Counted from the first letter of the stretch, positions 30,796-39,296 are shown. The stretch: 55,412 nucleotides of DNA from DATAFF01 sp036265615 (GCA_036265615.1 DATAOT010000021.1:1-55412), one strand, 5' to 3'. Notes: generated from the sequence alone by a model not told the origin. Numbers and translations: made by a program.

Positions 30796-32262
30796 ATGAT
30801 TGAGTTGGGATGGTCCGGCGTGCTCCGCAGCTGCCGACAGTCGGCTTCGGCCCTCATGGTGCTCGCAATGACGAGCGGCGTGGCGGGTGCCAACGGCCCG
30901 GAGTCGGTGGCTGACATCGCAGCCAAGCTTTCGCCCTCGGTTGTCAACATCTCGACCAGCCAGAAGGTGGCCGGCCAGACACCGGTGCCCATGCCGGAGC
31001 TGCCCCCGGGGTCGCCCTTCCGCGACTTCTTCGAGGACCTGTTCAAGGACCAGCCGGGCGGCGAATCCGGTGCCCCGACCCGCAAGGTCAACTCCCTCGG
31101 ATCGGGCTTCGTCGTCGATTCGTCGGGTCTCATCATCACCAACAATCATGTGATCGAGGATGCCGACGAAATCGAGGTCAATCTCGCCGACGGCTCGAAG
31201 CTCAAGGCTGAGCTCAAGGGCCGCGATGGCAAGACCGACCTGGCGGTGCTGCAGGTCAAGCCGCCGCATCCGCTGACTGCCGTGACCTTTGGCAATTCCG
31301 ACCAGATCCGGGTTGGCGACTGGGTGATGGCGATCGGCAATCCCTTCGGCCTTGGCGGCTCGGTCACGCTCGGCATCGTCTCGGCGCGCAACCGCAACAT
31401 CAATTCCGGTCCGTATGACGACTTCATCCAGACCGACGCGGCGATCAACCGCGGCAATTCGGGAGGCCCGCTCTTCAACATGGCGGGCGAGGTGGTCGGC
31501 ATCAACACCGCCATCATCTCGCCGTCCGGCGGCTCGATAGGCATCGGCTTCTCGATTCCCTCGAACACCGCCAAGCGCGTCATCGACCAGCTTGTCACCT
31601 TCGGCGAGACCCGCCGCGGCTGGCTCGGCGTCAAGATCCAGGAGGTCACCGACGACTTGGCGAAGTCCTTGAAGCTTGACCAGGCGCATGGCGCCCTCGT
31701 CGCCGACGTGACGCCCACAGGTCCCGCGGAGAAGGCCGGCATCAAGCCCGGCGATGTCGTGGTGAAATTCGACAACAAGGACGTCCATGAGATGCGCGAC
31801 CTGCCGCGCATCGTTGCCGACACGCCGGTCGGCACCCGGGTCGCCATCGAGGTGCTCCGCAAGGGCGCTCCGATGACCTTCTCGGTCCAGCTCGGGCGCC
31901 TGGAGGAAGGCGAGAAGCTCGTCAATGCCGCGGTCACCCCGGAAGCCACCGAGCCGGCCGCCGACGTGCTCGGCATGAAACTGACCCGCTTGACCCCGGA
32001 TCTGCGGACGAAGTTCAAGCTTCCTGACACCGTCGACGGCGCCGTGGTTCTCTCGGTCGAGCCGTCAAGCCCGGCTGCCGACAAGCGCATCGAGCCGGGC
32101 GATGTCATCGCCATGGCCAATGACGAGAAGATTGCCGGCCCCAAGGACGTTCAGAAGCAGATCGATCGGATCAAGTCGGAAGGGCAGAAATCGATTCTCG
32201 TCGTCGTCAACAAGGCCTCGCGCCGCGGCGATCCGCATTTTCTGTCGCTCAAGATCGAGTGA
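30796..32262 (+). CDS. DegP/HtrA-family periplasmic serine protease
   Basis: A 488-residue DegP-type protease/chaperone. The export signal is in the first 31 residues (cleavage near GVAGA). The trypsin-like triad is His118 (TNNHVIED), Asp148 (GKTDLAVLQ) and Ser222 (RGNSGGPLFN). Two PDZ domains follow (about 265-365 and 385-485), the first starting RRGWLGVKIQEV. It degrades or refolds misfolded periplasmic proteins. It lies 60 bases after hflC, and this hflK-hflC-degP order is common in alphaproteobacteria. Confidence 0.95.
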   Translation: MIELGWSGVLRSCRQSASALMVLAMTSGVAGANGPESVADIAAKLSPSVVNISTSQKVAGQTPVPMPELPPGSPFRDFFEDLFKDQPGGESGAPTRKVNSLGSGFVVDSSGLIITNNHVIEDADEIEVNLADGSKLKAELKGRDGKTDLAVLQVKPPHPLTAVTFGNSDQIRVGDWVMAIGNPFGLGGSVTLGIVSARNRNINSGPYDDFIQTDAAINRGNSGGPLFNMAGEVVGINTAIISPSGGSIGIGFSIPSNTAKRVIDQLVTFGETRRGWLGVKIQEVTDDLAKSLKLDQAHGALVADVTPTGPAEKAGIKPGDVVVKFDNKDVHEMRDLPRIVADTPVGTRVAIEVLRKGAPMTFSVQLGRLEEGEKLVNAAVTPEATEPAADVLGMKLTRLTPDLRTKFKLPDTVDGAVVLSVEPSSPAADKRIEPGDVIAMANDEKIAGPKDVQKQIDRIKSEGQKSILVVVNKASRRGDPHFLSLKIE

Positions 32263-32275
32263 CGGCGTGCCCCAG

Positions 32276-32325
32276 CGCTCCCCTCCCCCTTGTGGGGAGG
32301 GGTCGGGGGTGGGGGGTCGCCTCTC
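32276..32325. terminator. CCCCTCCCC/GGGGAGGGG hairpin between convergent genes
   Basis: A perfect nine-base stem (32280-32288 with 32294-32302, loop of five) followed by TCGGGGGTGGGGGGTCG. This GC-rich element recurs between genes in many proteobacterial genomes. It lies exactly between the convergent degP-like and serB genes and may act as a terminator, although it lacks a T run. Confidence 0.6.
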
Positions 32326-32336
32326 GCGAGCGACAC

Positions 32337-33230
32337 TCAGGTGCTGACGGTCTCAACAAACGCGCTCCGCCGATAGCCCTGCAGATAGAGCAGAGCGGTG
32401 AGATCGCCGTGATCGATGCGGATTTTTGCGGCATGGCGGACGATCGGCTTGGCATGAAGGGCGACGCCCATGCCGGCGGCCTGGAGCATCGGGATGTCAT
32501 TGGCGCCGTCGCCCACGGCGATGGCCTCCGCCCGGCTGATGCCAAGCCGGCGAACGAACTCGTCGAGCGTCTGCAGCTTGGCGCCGCTGCCGAGTATCGG
32601 TCGTGTCACCGTGCCGGCGAGCTTGCCGTCCGCGATGACGAGCTCGTTGGCCCGGTGCACGTCGAAGCCGAGCGCTGCCGCGACGCAGGCGGTGAACACG
32701 CTGAAGCCGCCCGACACCAGCACGGTATGACAATGATCGGCCTTGAGCGTGGCGATGAGCGTGCGCCCGCCCGGCGTATAATCGAGCCTGGCCATCACCG
32801 CCGCGACGCTGCTTGCCGGCATCCCCTTCAGCAGGGCGACGCGCCTCAACAGCGATTCCTCGAACGGGATCTCGCCCCGCATGGCCTTGAGCGTCACATC
32901 CTTGACTTGCTCGGAGACGCCGGCCAGCTGTGCCAGCTCGTCGATGCATTCCTGCCGGATCATGGTCGAGTCCATGTCGGCAACGAGCAGCTGCTTGCGT
33001 CGACCCTGGGCATCGACCAAAGCGACGTCGATCGGCCGCGGCGCCAGCGCCCCCCGCAGCTCTTCCTCGAGCGTGCTCGGCATCGGGTCTTGCAGCGCGA
33101 ACTCGCAGGCCTCGGCCTCGGCCAGCCACACCGGCTCGCAGAAACCGCGTTGCCTGAGGATGGCGAGCGCCTCGCCACCGATCGCGCGTGAGCCCGGCTC
33201 AGCGATGAGGACGAGGACGGTGCCTGCCAT
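32337..33230 (-). CDS. serB: Phosphoserine phosphatase
   Basis: A 297-residue HAD-family SerB, last enzyme of serine synthesis. The N-terminal 80 residues are an ACT-like domain. The HAD motifs are DMDST (nucleophile Asp85, Asp87), VSGGFS (motif II) and GDGANDIPML (motif III). The ATG at 33230 overlaps the proposed miaA start on the opposite strand. Confidence 0.96.
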   Translation of the reverse strand: MAGTVLVLIAEPGSRAIGGEALAILRQRGFCEPVWLAEAEACEFALQDPMPSTLEEELRGALAPRPIDVALVDAQGRRKQLLVADMDSTMIRQECIDELAQLAGVSEQVKDVTLKAMRGEIPFEESLLRRVALLKGMPASSVAAVMARLDYTPGGRTLIATLKADHCHTVLVSGGFSVFTACVAAALGFDVHRANELVIADGKLAGTVTRPILGSGAKLQTLDEFVRRLGISRAEAIAVGDGANDIPMLQAAGMGVALHAKPIVRHAAKIRIDHGDLTALLYLQGYRRSAFVETVST

Positions 33231-34206
33231 GGCGGCCACGGAGAAAGCCTTGAACGGAGAAAGACCTGCGGTGCTTATCGCAGGGCCGACCGCCAGCGGC
33301 AAGTCGCGCGCCGCCCTGGCCATTGCCCGAGCCTGCGGCGGCATCGTGATCAATGCCGATGCCATGCAATGCTATCGCGAGCTGCGCATCCTCACGGCGC
33401 GCCCGTCCGTGCCGGAGGAGCGGGAGGTGCCGCATCGCCTTTATGGTCACCGCAGCGCCCGCGAGCCCTGGTCGGCGGCGCTCTTTGCCATCGAGGCTGC
33501 CGCCGAGATCACTGCCGCCTGGCAGCGAGGCGTGCTGCCCGTGATCACCGGCGGCACCGGTCTCTACCTCAGGGTGCTGGAGCAGGGGCTCGCACCATTC
33601 CCCCCGGTTCCGGCCGAGGTGCGCCAGCGCTGGCGCCAGGCGCTGCGGCGGGACGGCGTCCTCGCCCTGCATGCCCGTCTGGCGCCGGAAGATCGCCTGG
33701 CCATCCGCCCGAGCGACCCGCAGCGGGTGCTTCGCGCCTTGGAGATTGCCGAGGTCACCGGCGAGCCGTTTTCCGTCCACCATGGCCGCCATGCGGCATC
33801 GGGGATCCTGGCCGGCGCCAGCATTCTGCGCCTTGCCGTGATTCCCGATCGCGCCCGCCTCTATGCTGACATCGACCGGCGATCGGCCGCCATGATGGCC
33901 GCCGGTGCCCTGTCCGAGGTGCGCGAACTCCTCGCTCTCGGCCTCGATCCGGCGCTGCCGGCCATGCGGGCGATCGGCGTCGAGCCGCTGGCCGCGCACC
34001 TTGCCGGCTTGATCGATGGCGATGACGCGCTGGCCCGCTTTCAGCGAGACAGCCGCAATCTTGCCAAGCGCCAGCTGACCTGGATCCGCGGCCAGATGCC
34101 CGATTTCATCCAGGTTCCCAACGCCGAGGCGGCCGTGGCTGCGGCCGGCCAGGCCCTTGCCGCCGCGGCAGTGCCGCCGCTTGACGCGAGCCTCCTCAGA
34201 GGCTAA
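33229..34206 (+). CDS. miaA: tRNA dimethylallyltransferase
   Basis: A 325-residue MiaA that adds an isoprenoid to A37 of tRNAs reading UNN codons. The P-loop GPTASGKS is at residues 19-26. Further blocks INADAMQCYRELRI, GGTGLYLRVL and RNLAKRQLTWIR are conserved. The start at 33229 shares bases with the divergent serB start; a TTG at 33250 with GGAG before it is an alternative that would remove the overlap. Confidence 0.95.
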   Translation: MAATEKALNGERPAVLIAGPTASGKSRAALAIARACGGIVINADAMQCYRELRILTARPSVPEEREVPHRLYGHRSAREPWSAALFAIEAAAEITAAWQRGVLPVITGGTGLYLRVLEQGLAPFPPVPAEVRQRWRQALRRDGVLALHARLAPEDRLAIRPSDPQRVLRALEIAEVTGEPFSVHHGRHAASGILAGASILRLAVIPDRARLYADIDRRSAAMMAAGALSEVRELLALGLDPALPAMRAIGVEPLAAHLAGLIDGDDALARFQRDSRNLAKRQLTWIRGQMPDFIQVPNAEAAVAAAGQALAAAAVPPLDASLLRG

Positions 34207-34217
34207 AGCTCGGCACC

Positions 34218-34268
34218 ATGATCAGGACTCTTCTTATTGTAGGACCGCGCACCGCTGGGGTGGTATAG
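34218..34268 (+). CDS. Branched-chain amino acid leader peptide
   Basis: A 16-codon frame encoding MIRTLLIVGPRTAGVV, rich in Leu, Ile and Val, ends 26 bases before a strong terminator hairpin and 84 bases before ilvB. This is the classic layout of transcription attenuation: ribosome stalling at Leu/Ile/Val codons would prevent terminator formation. The ribosome site before the ATG is weak, which is the main doubt. Confidence 0.75.
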   Translation: MIRTLLIVGPRTAGVV

Positions 34269-34325
34269 GCCGCCCCGCCTGGAGTGGTGCGCGAAAAAAG
34301 GCCCCTTGAGCGGGCCTTTTTCATT
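34246..34325 (+). terminator. ilv attenuator (terminator with competing stem)
   Basis: The terminator is a perfect 10-bp stem, AAAAAGGCCC at 34295-34304 with GGGCCTTTTT at 34312-34321 and a seven-base loop. An upstream stem can form between CGCGCACC (34246-34253, inside the leader peptide frame) and GGTGCGCG (34286-34293). Further pairing within 34257-34276 (GGGGTGG with CCGCCCC) offers alternatives. The exact antiterminator needs folding analysis. Confidence 0.8.
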
Positions 34326-34351
34326 TTCAAGGGTCGGTTCGGAAGGTCGAG

Positions 34352-36157
34352 ATGAAACGAGAGAATGGGATGACCGGCATGAGCGGCGAAGCGGAAGAAT
34401 TGATGACCGGCGCGGAGATCGTGCTGAGGGCGCTTGCCGACCAGGGCGTGAACCACATTTTCGGCTATCCCGGCGGCGCCGTGCTCCCGATCTATGACGA
34501 GCTGTTCCAGCAGGACCAGCTGCGCCATATCCTGGTGCGTCACGAGCAGGGCGCCACCCACATGGCCGAAGGCTATGCCCGCTCGACCGGCAAATGCGGG
34601 GTCGTCCTCGTGACGTCCGGCCCGGGCGCCACCAACGCCGTCACCGGCCTGACCGATGCGCTGATGGATTCGATCCCGATGGTCTGCATCACCGGTCAGG
34701 TGCCCACCCATCTCATCGGCAACGATGCCTTCCAGGAATGCGATACGGTCGGCATCACGCGGCCCTGCACCAAGCACAATTACCTGGTCAAGAACGTCAA
34801 CGACCTGGCCCGCATCCTGCACGAGGCCTTTCATGTCGCGACCCACGGTCGGCCAGGCCCTGTGGTGGTCGACGTGCCGAAGGACGTCCAGTTCGCCAAG
34901 GGCCGCTATATCGGTCCGGCCAATATCGAGCACAAGACCTACCGCCCCCGTGTCAAGGGCGACCCGCTCGCCATCGAGGCTGCGGTCGCGCTGCTGCTCC
35001 AGGCGCGGCGCCCGCTGATCTATAGCGGCGGCGGCGTCATCAATTCCGGCCACGAGGCCTCGCGGCTGCTGCGCGAGCTCGTCGAGCGGACCGGCTTCCC
35101 GATCACCTCGACCCTGATGGGGCTTGGCGCCTACCCCGCCTCCGGGCCGAACTGGCTTGGCATGCTCGGCATGCACGGCACCTACGAGGCCAACCTCGCC
35201 ATGCATGGTTGCGACGTGATGCTGTGCGTCGGCGCTCGTTTCGATGACCGCATCACCGGTCGGCTCGACGCCTTCTCGCCCGGCTCGAAGAAGATTCACA
35301 TCGACATCGATCCATCCTCGATCAACAAAAATGTCCGGGTCGACATTCCGATCGTCGGCGACTGCGGCAATGTCCTTGCCGACATTCTGACGCTGATGCG
35401 CGAGCGCGACGCCTGGCCCGATCGGTCGAGTTCGCAGGACTGGTGGAGGGACATCGCCCGCTGGCGGCGGCGCGACTGCCTGCGCTACCGGCCGAACGAC
35501 GACGTCATCATGCCGCAATATGCGCTCGAGCGGCTTTATGCTCTGACCCGAGGCCATGACACCTACATCACCACCGAGGTCGGTCAGCACCAGATGTGGG
35601 CTGCCCAGTTCTTCCGCTTCGAGGAACCGAACCGCTGGATGACCTCGGGCGGGCTCGGCACGATGGGCTACGGCCTGCCGGCGGCGATCGGCGTCCAGGT
35701 GGCTCACCCGAAATCGCTGGTTATCGACATCGCCGGCGATGCCTCGGTGCAGATGACCATGCAGGAGATGTCGACGGCGGTGCAGTATCGCCTGCCGGTC
35801 AAGATCTTCATCCTCAACAACCAGTATATGGGCATGGTCCGGCAATGGCAGCAGCTGCTCCATGGCAACCGCCTGTCCGAAAGCTATTCCGAGGCGCTGC
35901 CCGATTTCGTCAAGCTGGCGGAAGCCTTCGGCTGTCATGGCATCCGCTGCTCCAAGCCCGGCGATCTCGACCAGGCGATCCGCGAGATGATCGAGGTCAA
36001 GGCACCGGTGCTGTTCGATTGCCGTGTCGCCAATCTCGCCAACTGCTTCCCGATGATCCCTTCCGGCAAGGCACACCACGAGATGCTGCTCGGCGAGGAC
36101 GTCCCGGAGGCCGAGATCGAGCAGGCAATCGGCGCCGAAGGCAAGGTCCTGGTGTAG
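34352..36157 (+). CDS. ilvB: Acetolactate synthase large subunit
   Basis: A 601-residue ThDP-dependent acetohydroxyacid synthase, first common enzyme of valine, leucine and isoleucine synthesis. The N-terminal ThDP/PYR domain carries the catalytic Glu in VRHEQGATHMAEGYAR. The C-terminal PP domain carries GDASVQMTMQEMSTAVQY and the metal-binding ILNNQY. GGAAGG lies before the ATG at 34352; 34370 is an alternative. It is controlled by the leader and attenuator upstream and is followed after three bases by the small subunit. Confidence 0.98.
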   Translation: MKRENGMTGMSGEAEELMTGAEIVLRALADQGVNHIFGYPGGAVLPIYDELFQQDQLRHILVRHEQGATHMAEGYARSTGKCGVVLVTSGPGATNAVTGLTDALMDSIPMVCITGQVPTHLIGNDAFQECDTVGITRPCTKHNYLVKNVNDLARILHEAFHVATHGRPGPVVVDVPKDVQFAKGRYIGPANIEHKTYRPRVKGDPLAIEAAVALLLQARRPLIYSGGGVINSGHEASRLLRELVERTGFPITSTLMGLGAYPASGPNWLGMLGMHGTYEANLAMHGCDVMLCVGARFDDRITGRLDAFSPGSKKIHIDIDPSSINKNVRVDIPIVGDCGNVLADILTLMRERDAWPDRSSSQDWWRDIARWRRRDCLRYRPNDDVIMPQYALERLYALTRGHDTYITTEVGQHQMWAAQFFRFEEPNRWMTSGGLGTMGYGLPAAIGVQVAHPKSLVIDIAGDASVQMTMQEMSTAVQYRLPVKIFILNNQYMGMVRQWQQLLHGNRLSESYSEALPDFVKLAEAFGCHGIRCSKPGDLDQAIREMIEVKAPVLFDCRVANLANCFPMIPSGKAHHEMLLGEDVPEAEIEQAIGAEGKVLV

Positions 36158-36160
36158 ACC

Positions 36161-36727
36161 ATGATGAACAAGCCCGCCATCGACCCCCCGGCATCGGCCT
36201 ATTTTCTCGAGGATCGCAAGGATCCGATTGAGGCCCACACCCTCTCCATCGTCGTCGACAACGAGCCGGGTGTCCTTGCCCGCGTCATCGGCCTGTTCTC
36301 CGGCCGCGGCTACAACATCGAGTCGCTCACCGTCTCCGAGACCGAGCATGAGGCGCACGTCTCGCGCATCACCATCGTCACGCGCGGCACGCCGATGGTG
36401 CTGCAGCAGATCAAGAGCCAGCTCGAACGCCTCGTCCCGGTCCATTCCGTGGCCGATCTGACGGTGACCGGCAATGCCATCGAGCGCGAGCTGGCGCTGG
36501 TCAAGGTGGCGGGAACCGGCGATCACCGGGTCGAGGCGCTGCGCCTGGCCGACGCCTTCCGCGCCCGCGTCGTCGATGCCACCAACATGTCCTTCGTCTT
36601 CGAGCTGACCGGCAAGACCGGCAAGATCGAGCAGTTCATCGCGCTGATGCAGCCGCTTGGCCTGGTCGAAGTGGTGCGCACCGGCATTGCCGCCATCTCG
36701 CGCGGCGTCGAGCGCCTGCGGGTGTGA
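36161..36727 (+). CDS. ilvH: Acetolactate synthase small (regulatory) subunit
   Basis: A 188-residue regulatory subunit with an N-terminal ACT domain (HTLSIVVDNEPGVLARVIGLFSGRGYNIESL in pieces, residues 27-57) that binds valine for feedback control, and a C-terminal ACT-like domain. It activates IlvB. An ATG at 36164 could also be used. The pdxJ gene starts one base after its stop. Confidence 0.97.
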   Translation: MMNKPAIDPPASAYFLEDRKDPIEAHTLSIVVDNEPGVLARVIGLFSGRGYNIESLTVSETEHEAHVSRITIVTRGTPMVLQQIKSQLERLVPVHSVADLTVTGNAIERELALVKVAGTGDHRVEALRLADAFRARVVDATNMSFVFELTGKTGKIEQFIALMQPLGLVEVVRTGIAAISRGVERLRV

Positions 36728-36728
36728 C

Positions 36729-37487
36729 ATGGCGGCGGCCCTTTCGGTCAATGTCAATGCCATTGCGCTCTTGCGCAACCGGCGCAACCTGCCTTGGCCT
36801 TCGCTCGAGGTGCTCGCCCGCATCGCGCTTGAAGCCGGCGCCCACGGCATCACCGTCCATCCCCGTCCCGACGAGCGCCACATCCGCCGCGCCGATGTCC
36901 CGGTGCTGGCGAGCCTGGTGCGTCAGTTTCCGGGCGCCGAGTTCAACATCGAGGGCAATCCCGATGCGCGCTTCATCGAGCTTGTCGAGAGCGTCAAGCC
37001 CGATCAGGTTACGCTGGTGCCCGACGATGTTCGCCAGGCGACCTCCGACCATGGCTTCGATGTCGCTGCCCATCGCTCGTTCCTTACCGACATCATCGCC
37101 CGCCTGCGCTCGGGCGGCATGCGCGTCTCCGTCTTCGTCGAGGCCGAGCCCGAACGCGCCGGCGAGGCCCGCGACGTCGGTGCCGACCGGATCGAGATTT
37201 ATACCGGACCCTATGGCGGCGCCCCCGATCCAGAGACAGGATCCCGCGAGCTCGATAAGATCGCCAGGACCGGCGCGGCCGCCCGGGATGCCGGGATCGG
37301 TCTCAATGCCGGCCATGACCTGACGCTCGTCAATCTGCCGCCCCTCGTTGCGAAGCTCCCCAACCTTGCCGAGGTCTCGATTGGTCACGCCCTGACCGCC
37401 GATGCCCTGATCCACGGCATGGCCGAGACCGTTCGGCTTTACCGGAAGGCTCTAAACCTTGCGCCGACCGGCGCGGGAATGGTCTAA
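36729..37487 (+). CDS. pdxJ: Pyridoxine 5'-phosphate synthase
   Basis: A 252-residue PdxJ, the last step of DXP-dependent vitamin B6 synthesis, condensing deoxyxylulose phosphate with 3-amino-2-oxopropyl phosphate. Conserved blocks are LSVNVNAIALLRNRR, ITVHPRPDERHI, NIEGNPD, the VPDDVRQATSDHG variant and GLNAGHDLTLVN. It sits inside the ilv cluster, one base after ilvH and 44 bases before ilvC. This suggests coupling of B6 supply to branched-chain amino acid synthesis, where the final transaminase needs PLP. Confidence 0.97.
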   Translation: MAAALSVNVNAIALLRNRRNLPWPSLEVLARIALEAGAHGITVHPRPDERHIRRADVPVLASLVRQFPGAEFNIEGNPDARFIELVESVKPDQVTLVPDDVRQATSDHGFDVAAHRSFLTDIIARLRSGGMRVSVFVEAEPERAGEARDVGADRIEIYTGPYGGAPDPETGSRELDKIARTGAAARDAGIGLNAGHDLTLVNLPPLVAKLPNLAEVSIGHALTADALIHGMAETVRLYRKALNLAPTGAGMV

Positions 37488-37531
37488 ACACATCATGCTC
37501 TAGCTTTCGCCATATGGGAGGTCGTCCAGCG

Positions 37532-38551
37532 ATGCGCGTTTATTATGATCGAGATGCCGACGTCAATCTGATCAAGGGTCGGAACGTGTGCATCGTCGGC
37601 TATGGCAGCCAGGGCCGCGCCCATGCGTTGAACCTCAAGGATTCAGGCGTCAAGGATGTCGTCGTGGCGCTGCGCCCCGGCTCGCCGTCGGCGAGGAAGG
37701 CCGAAGCCGACGGCATTCGCGTCCTTGGCGTCTCCGAAGCTGCGAGATCCGCCGATCTGATGATGATGTGCACCCCCGACGAGCTTCAGGCCGACATCTG
37801 GAAGAACGAGATCGAGGGCCAGATCAGGGATGGCGCGGCAATCGCCTTCGCCCATGGTCTCAACGTCCATTTCAATCTCATCGAGCCGCGCCACAGCCTC
37901 GATGTCGTCATGATCGCCCCCAAGGGCCCCGGTCACACCGTGCGCAGCGAATATCAGCGCGGTGGCGGCGTGCCCTGCCTGATCGCCATCCACCAGGACG
38001 CCTCGGGCAACGCCCATGATCTCGCCTTGTCCTATGCTTCCGCCATTGGCGGCGGCCGCTCGGGTATCATCGAGACCACCTTCAAGGAGGAATGCGAGAC
38101 CGATCTTTTCGGCGAGCAGACGGTGCTGTGCGGCGGCCTGGTCGAGCTGATCCGGGCCGGTTACGAAACCTTGGTGGAGGCCGGCTACGCGCCCGAGATG
38201 GCCTATTTCGAGTGCCTTCACGAGGTGAAGCTGATCGTCGACCTCATCTATGAGGGCGGCATCGCCAACATGAACTATTCGATATCCAATACTGCCGAAT
38301 ATGGCGAATACACAGTCGGCCCGCGCATCATCAACGATGCGACGCGGGCCGAGATGCGCCGCGTCCTGAAGGACATCCAGACCGGCCGGTTCACGAGCGA
38401 CTGGATCCGCGAATGCCGGGCCGGCCAGCCGATGTTCAAGGCGACCCGGCGGGTCAACGATGCCCATCCGATCGAAGCGGTCGGCGCCCGCCTGCGCGAG
38501 ATGATGCCGTGGATCGCCAAGAACAAGCTGGTGGATCGGGCCCGGAACTAG
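37532..38551 (+). CDS. ilvC: Ketol-acid reductoisomerase
   Basis: A 339-residue class I KARI, converting acetolactate to dihydroxyisovalerate with NADPH and Mg. The nucleotide site is GYGSQGRAHALNLKDSG with RPGSPS after it. Acidic metal ligands are in FKEECETDLFGEQ. The length is exactly the family norm when starting at 37532, where GGGAGG lies ten bases upstream; the ATG at 37514 is less likely. Its TAG stop abuts a heptamer repeat. Confidence 0.98.
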   Translation: MRVYYDRDADVNLIKGRNVCIVGYGSQGRAHALNLKDSGVKDVVVALRPGSPSARKAEADGIRVLGVSEAARSADLMMMCTPDELQADIWKNEIEGQIRDGAAIAFAHGLNVHFNLIEPRHSLDVVMIAPKGPGHTVRSEYQRGGGVPCLIAIHQDASGNAHDLALSYASAIGGGRSGIIETTFKEECETDLFGEQTVLCGGLVELIRAGYETLVEAGYAPEMAYFECLHEVKLIVDLIYEGGIANMNYSISNTAEYGEYTVGPRIINDATRAEMRRVLKDIQTGRFTSDWIRECRAGQPMFKATRRVNDAHPIEAVGARLREMMPWIAKNKLVDRARN

Positions 38552-38612
38552 TGAGTAGTGAGATAGTGAATAGTGGGTGGGCAGGGCTCGTCCCAAACTA
38601 TTCACTGCTCAC
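38551..38612. repeat. Heptamer palindromic repeat, copy C
   Basis: Begins at the ilvC stop with GTGAGTAGTGAGATAGTG, then GTGAATAGT (38566-38574) pairing perfectly with ACTATTCAC (38597-38605). The centre GGGCAGGGCTCG is the reverse complement of the core CGAGC-CTGCCC of copies A and B. It separates the convergent ilvC and regulator genes and could stop transcription from both sides. Confidence 0.85.
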
Positions 38613-38614
38613 CC

Positions 38615-39247
38615 TTACTGGCTCGCCCATACGATCCGCGCCATCCACGCCATGTCGCCGATGCCGAGCGAAACCGGCGGCTGACTCGGGTTGAAGGCGT
38701 TGAGCTCGATCGTCCTTGCCGTCTGGCGCGCCAGCACCTTCGCCAGCAGCTCGCCCGCCTTGAGCTTGACGACGACGCGATCGCCGCGCCGGGCCTGCGA
38801 GTTCGGCGACACGATGATCGTGTCGCCGTCTCGATAGACCGGCAGCATGCTGTCCCCGGAGATCTCGAGCGCAAAGGCTGAAGGATCGTTCACCTTGGGA
38901 AACGCGATCTGCTCCCAGCCTGTCCCGGTCGGGGTGCCGCTCTCGTCGAAAAGGCCGCCGTCGCCGCCAGCTTTGGCGAAACCGATGAGCGGAATGGATT
39001 CGGCCGGCCGCTCCGATCTGCCGTTCACCAGCAGCACGAAGTCGTGAAACGGCGTCCTCGTCGCATCGAGAATGCGCGACAGGCTCTCCGTCGTCGGCCA
39101 GCGCATGTGACCGGCGGAGGACAATCGCTTTGATTTGTTGAAGGTCGTGGCGTCCAGCCCTGCGCGTTTCGCCAGTCCCGAAGTCGACAAGCCATTTCGC
39201 GCAGCAAGTGCATCGATGGCATCCCACATCTGTTTATGCGAGAACAT
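38615..39247 (-). CDS. S24/LexA-like transcriptional regulator with HTH
   Basis: A 210-residue regulator: an N-terminal helix-turn-helix (about residues 10-65, GLSTSGLAKRAGLDATTFNKS in overlapping parts) and a C-terminal S24 peptidase domain. The Ser/Lys dyad is Ser133 (SGDSML) and Lys170 (GELLAKVL). A possible self-cleavage Ala93-Gly94 lies in FAKAGGDG. Such proteins can be phage-like repressors or stress regulators; no phage genes are nearby. GAGG precedes the ATG, and a promoter with a palindrome lies upstream. Confidence 0.9.
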   Translation of the reverse strand: MFSHKQMWDAIDALAARNGLSTSGLAKRAGLDATTFNKSKRLSSAGHMRWPTTESLSRILDATRTPFHDFVLLVNGRSERPAESIPLIGFAKAGGDGGLFDESGTPTGTGWEQIAFPKVNDPSAFALEISGDSMLPVYRDGDTIIVSPNSQARRGDRVVVKLKAGELLAKVLARQTARTIELNAFNPSQPPVSLGIGDMAWMARIVWASQ

Positions 39248-39296
39248 GCGGGCCTCGACTAGGACATTCTGTCATAAGCGCTGTTGGATTAGGAAA

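Noticed and set aside
34196..36883. Minus-strand open frame of 895 codons opposite ilvB and ilvH
   Set aside because: It mirrors the codon structure of ilvB and ilvH, which are unambiguous. Long antisense frames are common in high-GC DNA. It has low complexity, no family and no start signal.
38615..39247. S24 regulator as a prophage repressor
   Set aside because: No integrase, attachment site or structural phage genes within reach; neighbours are housekeeping genes.
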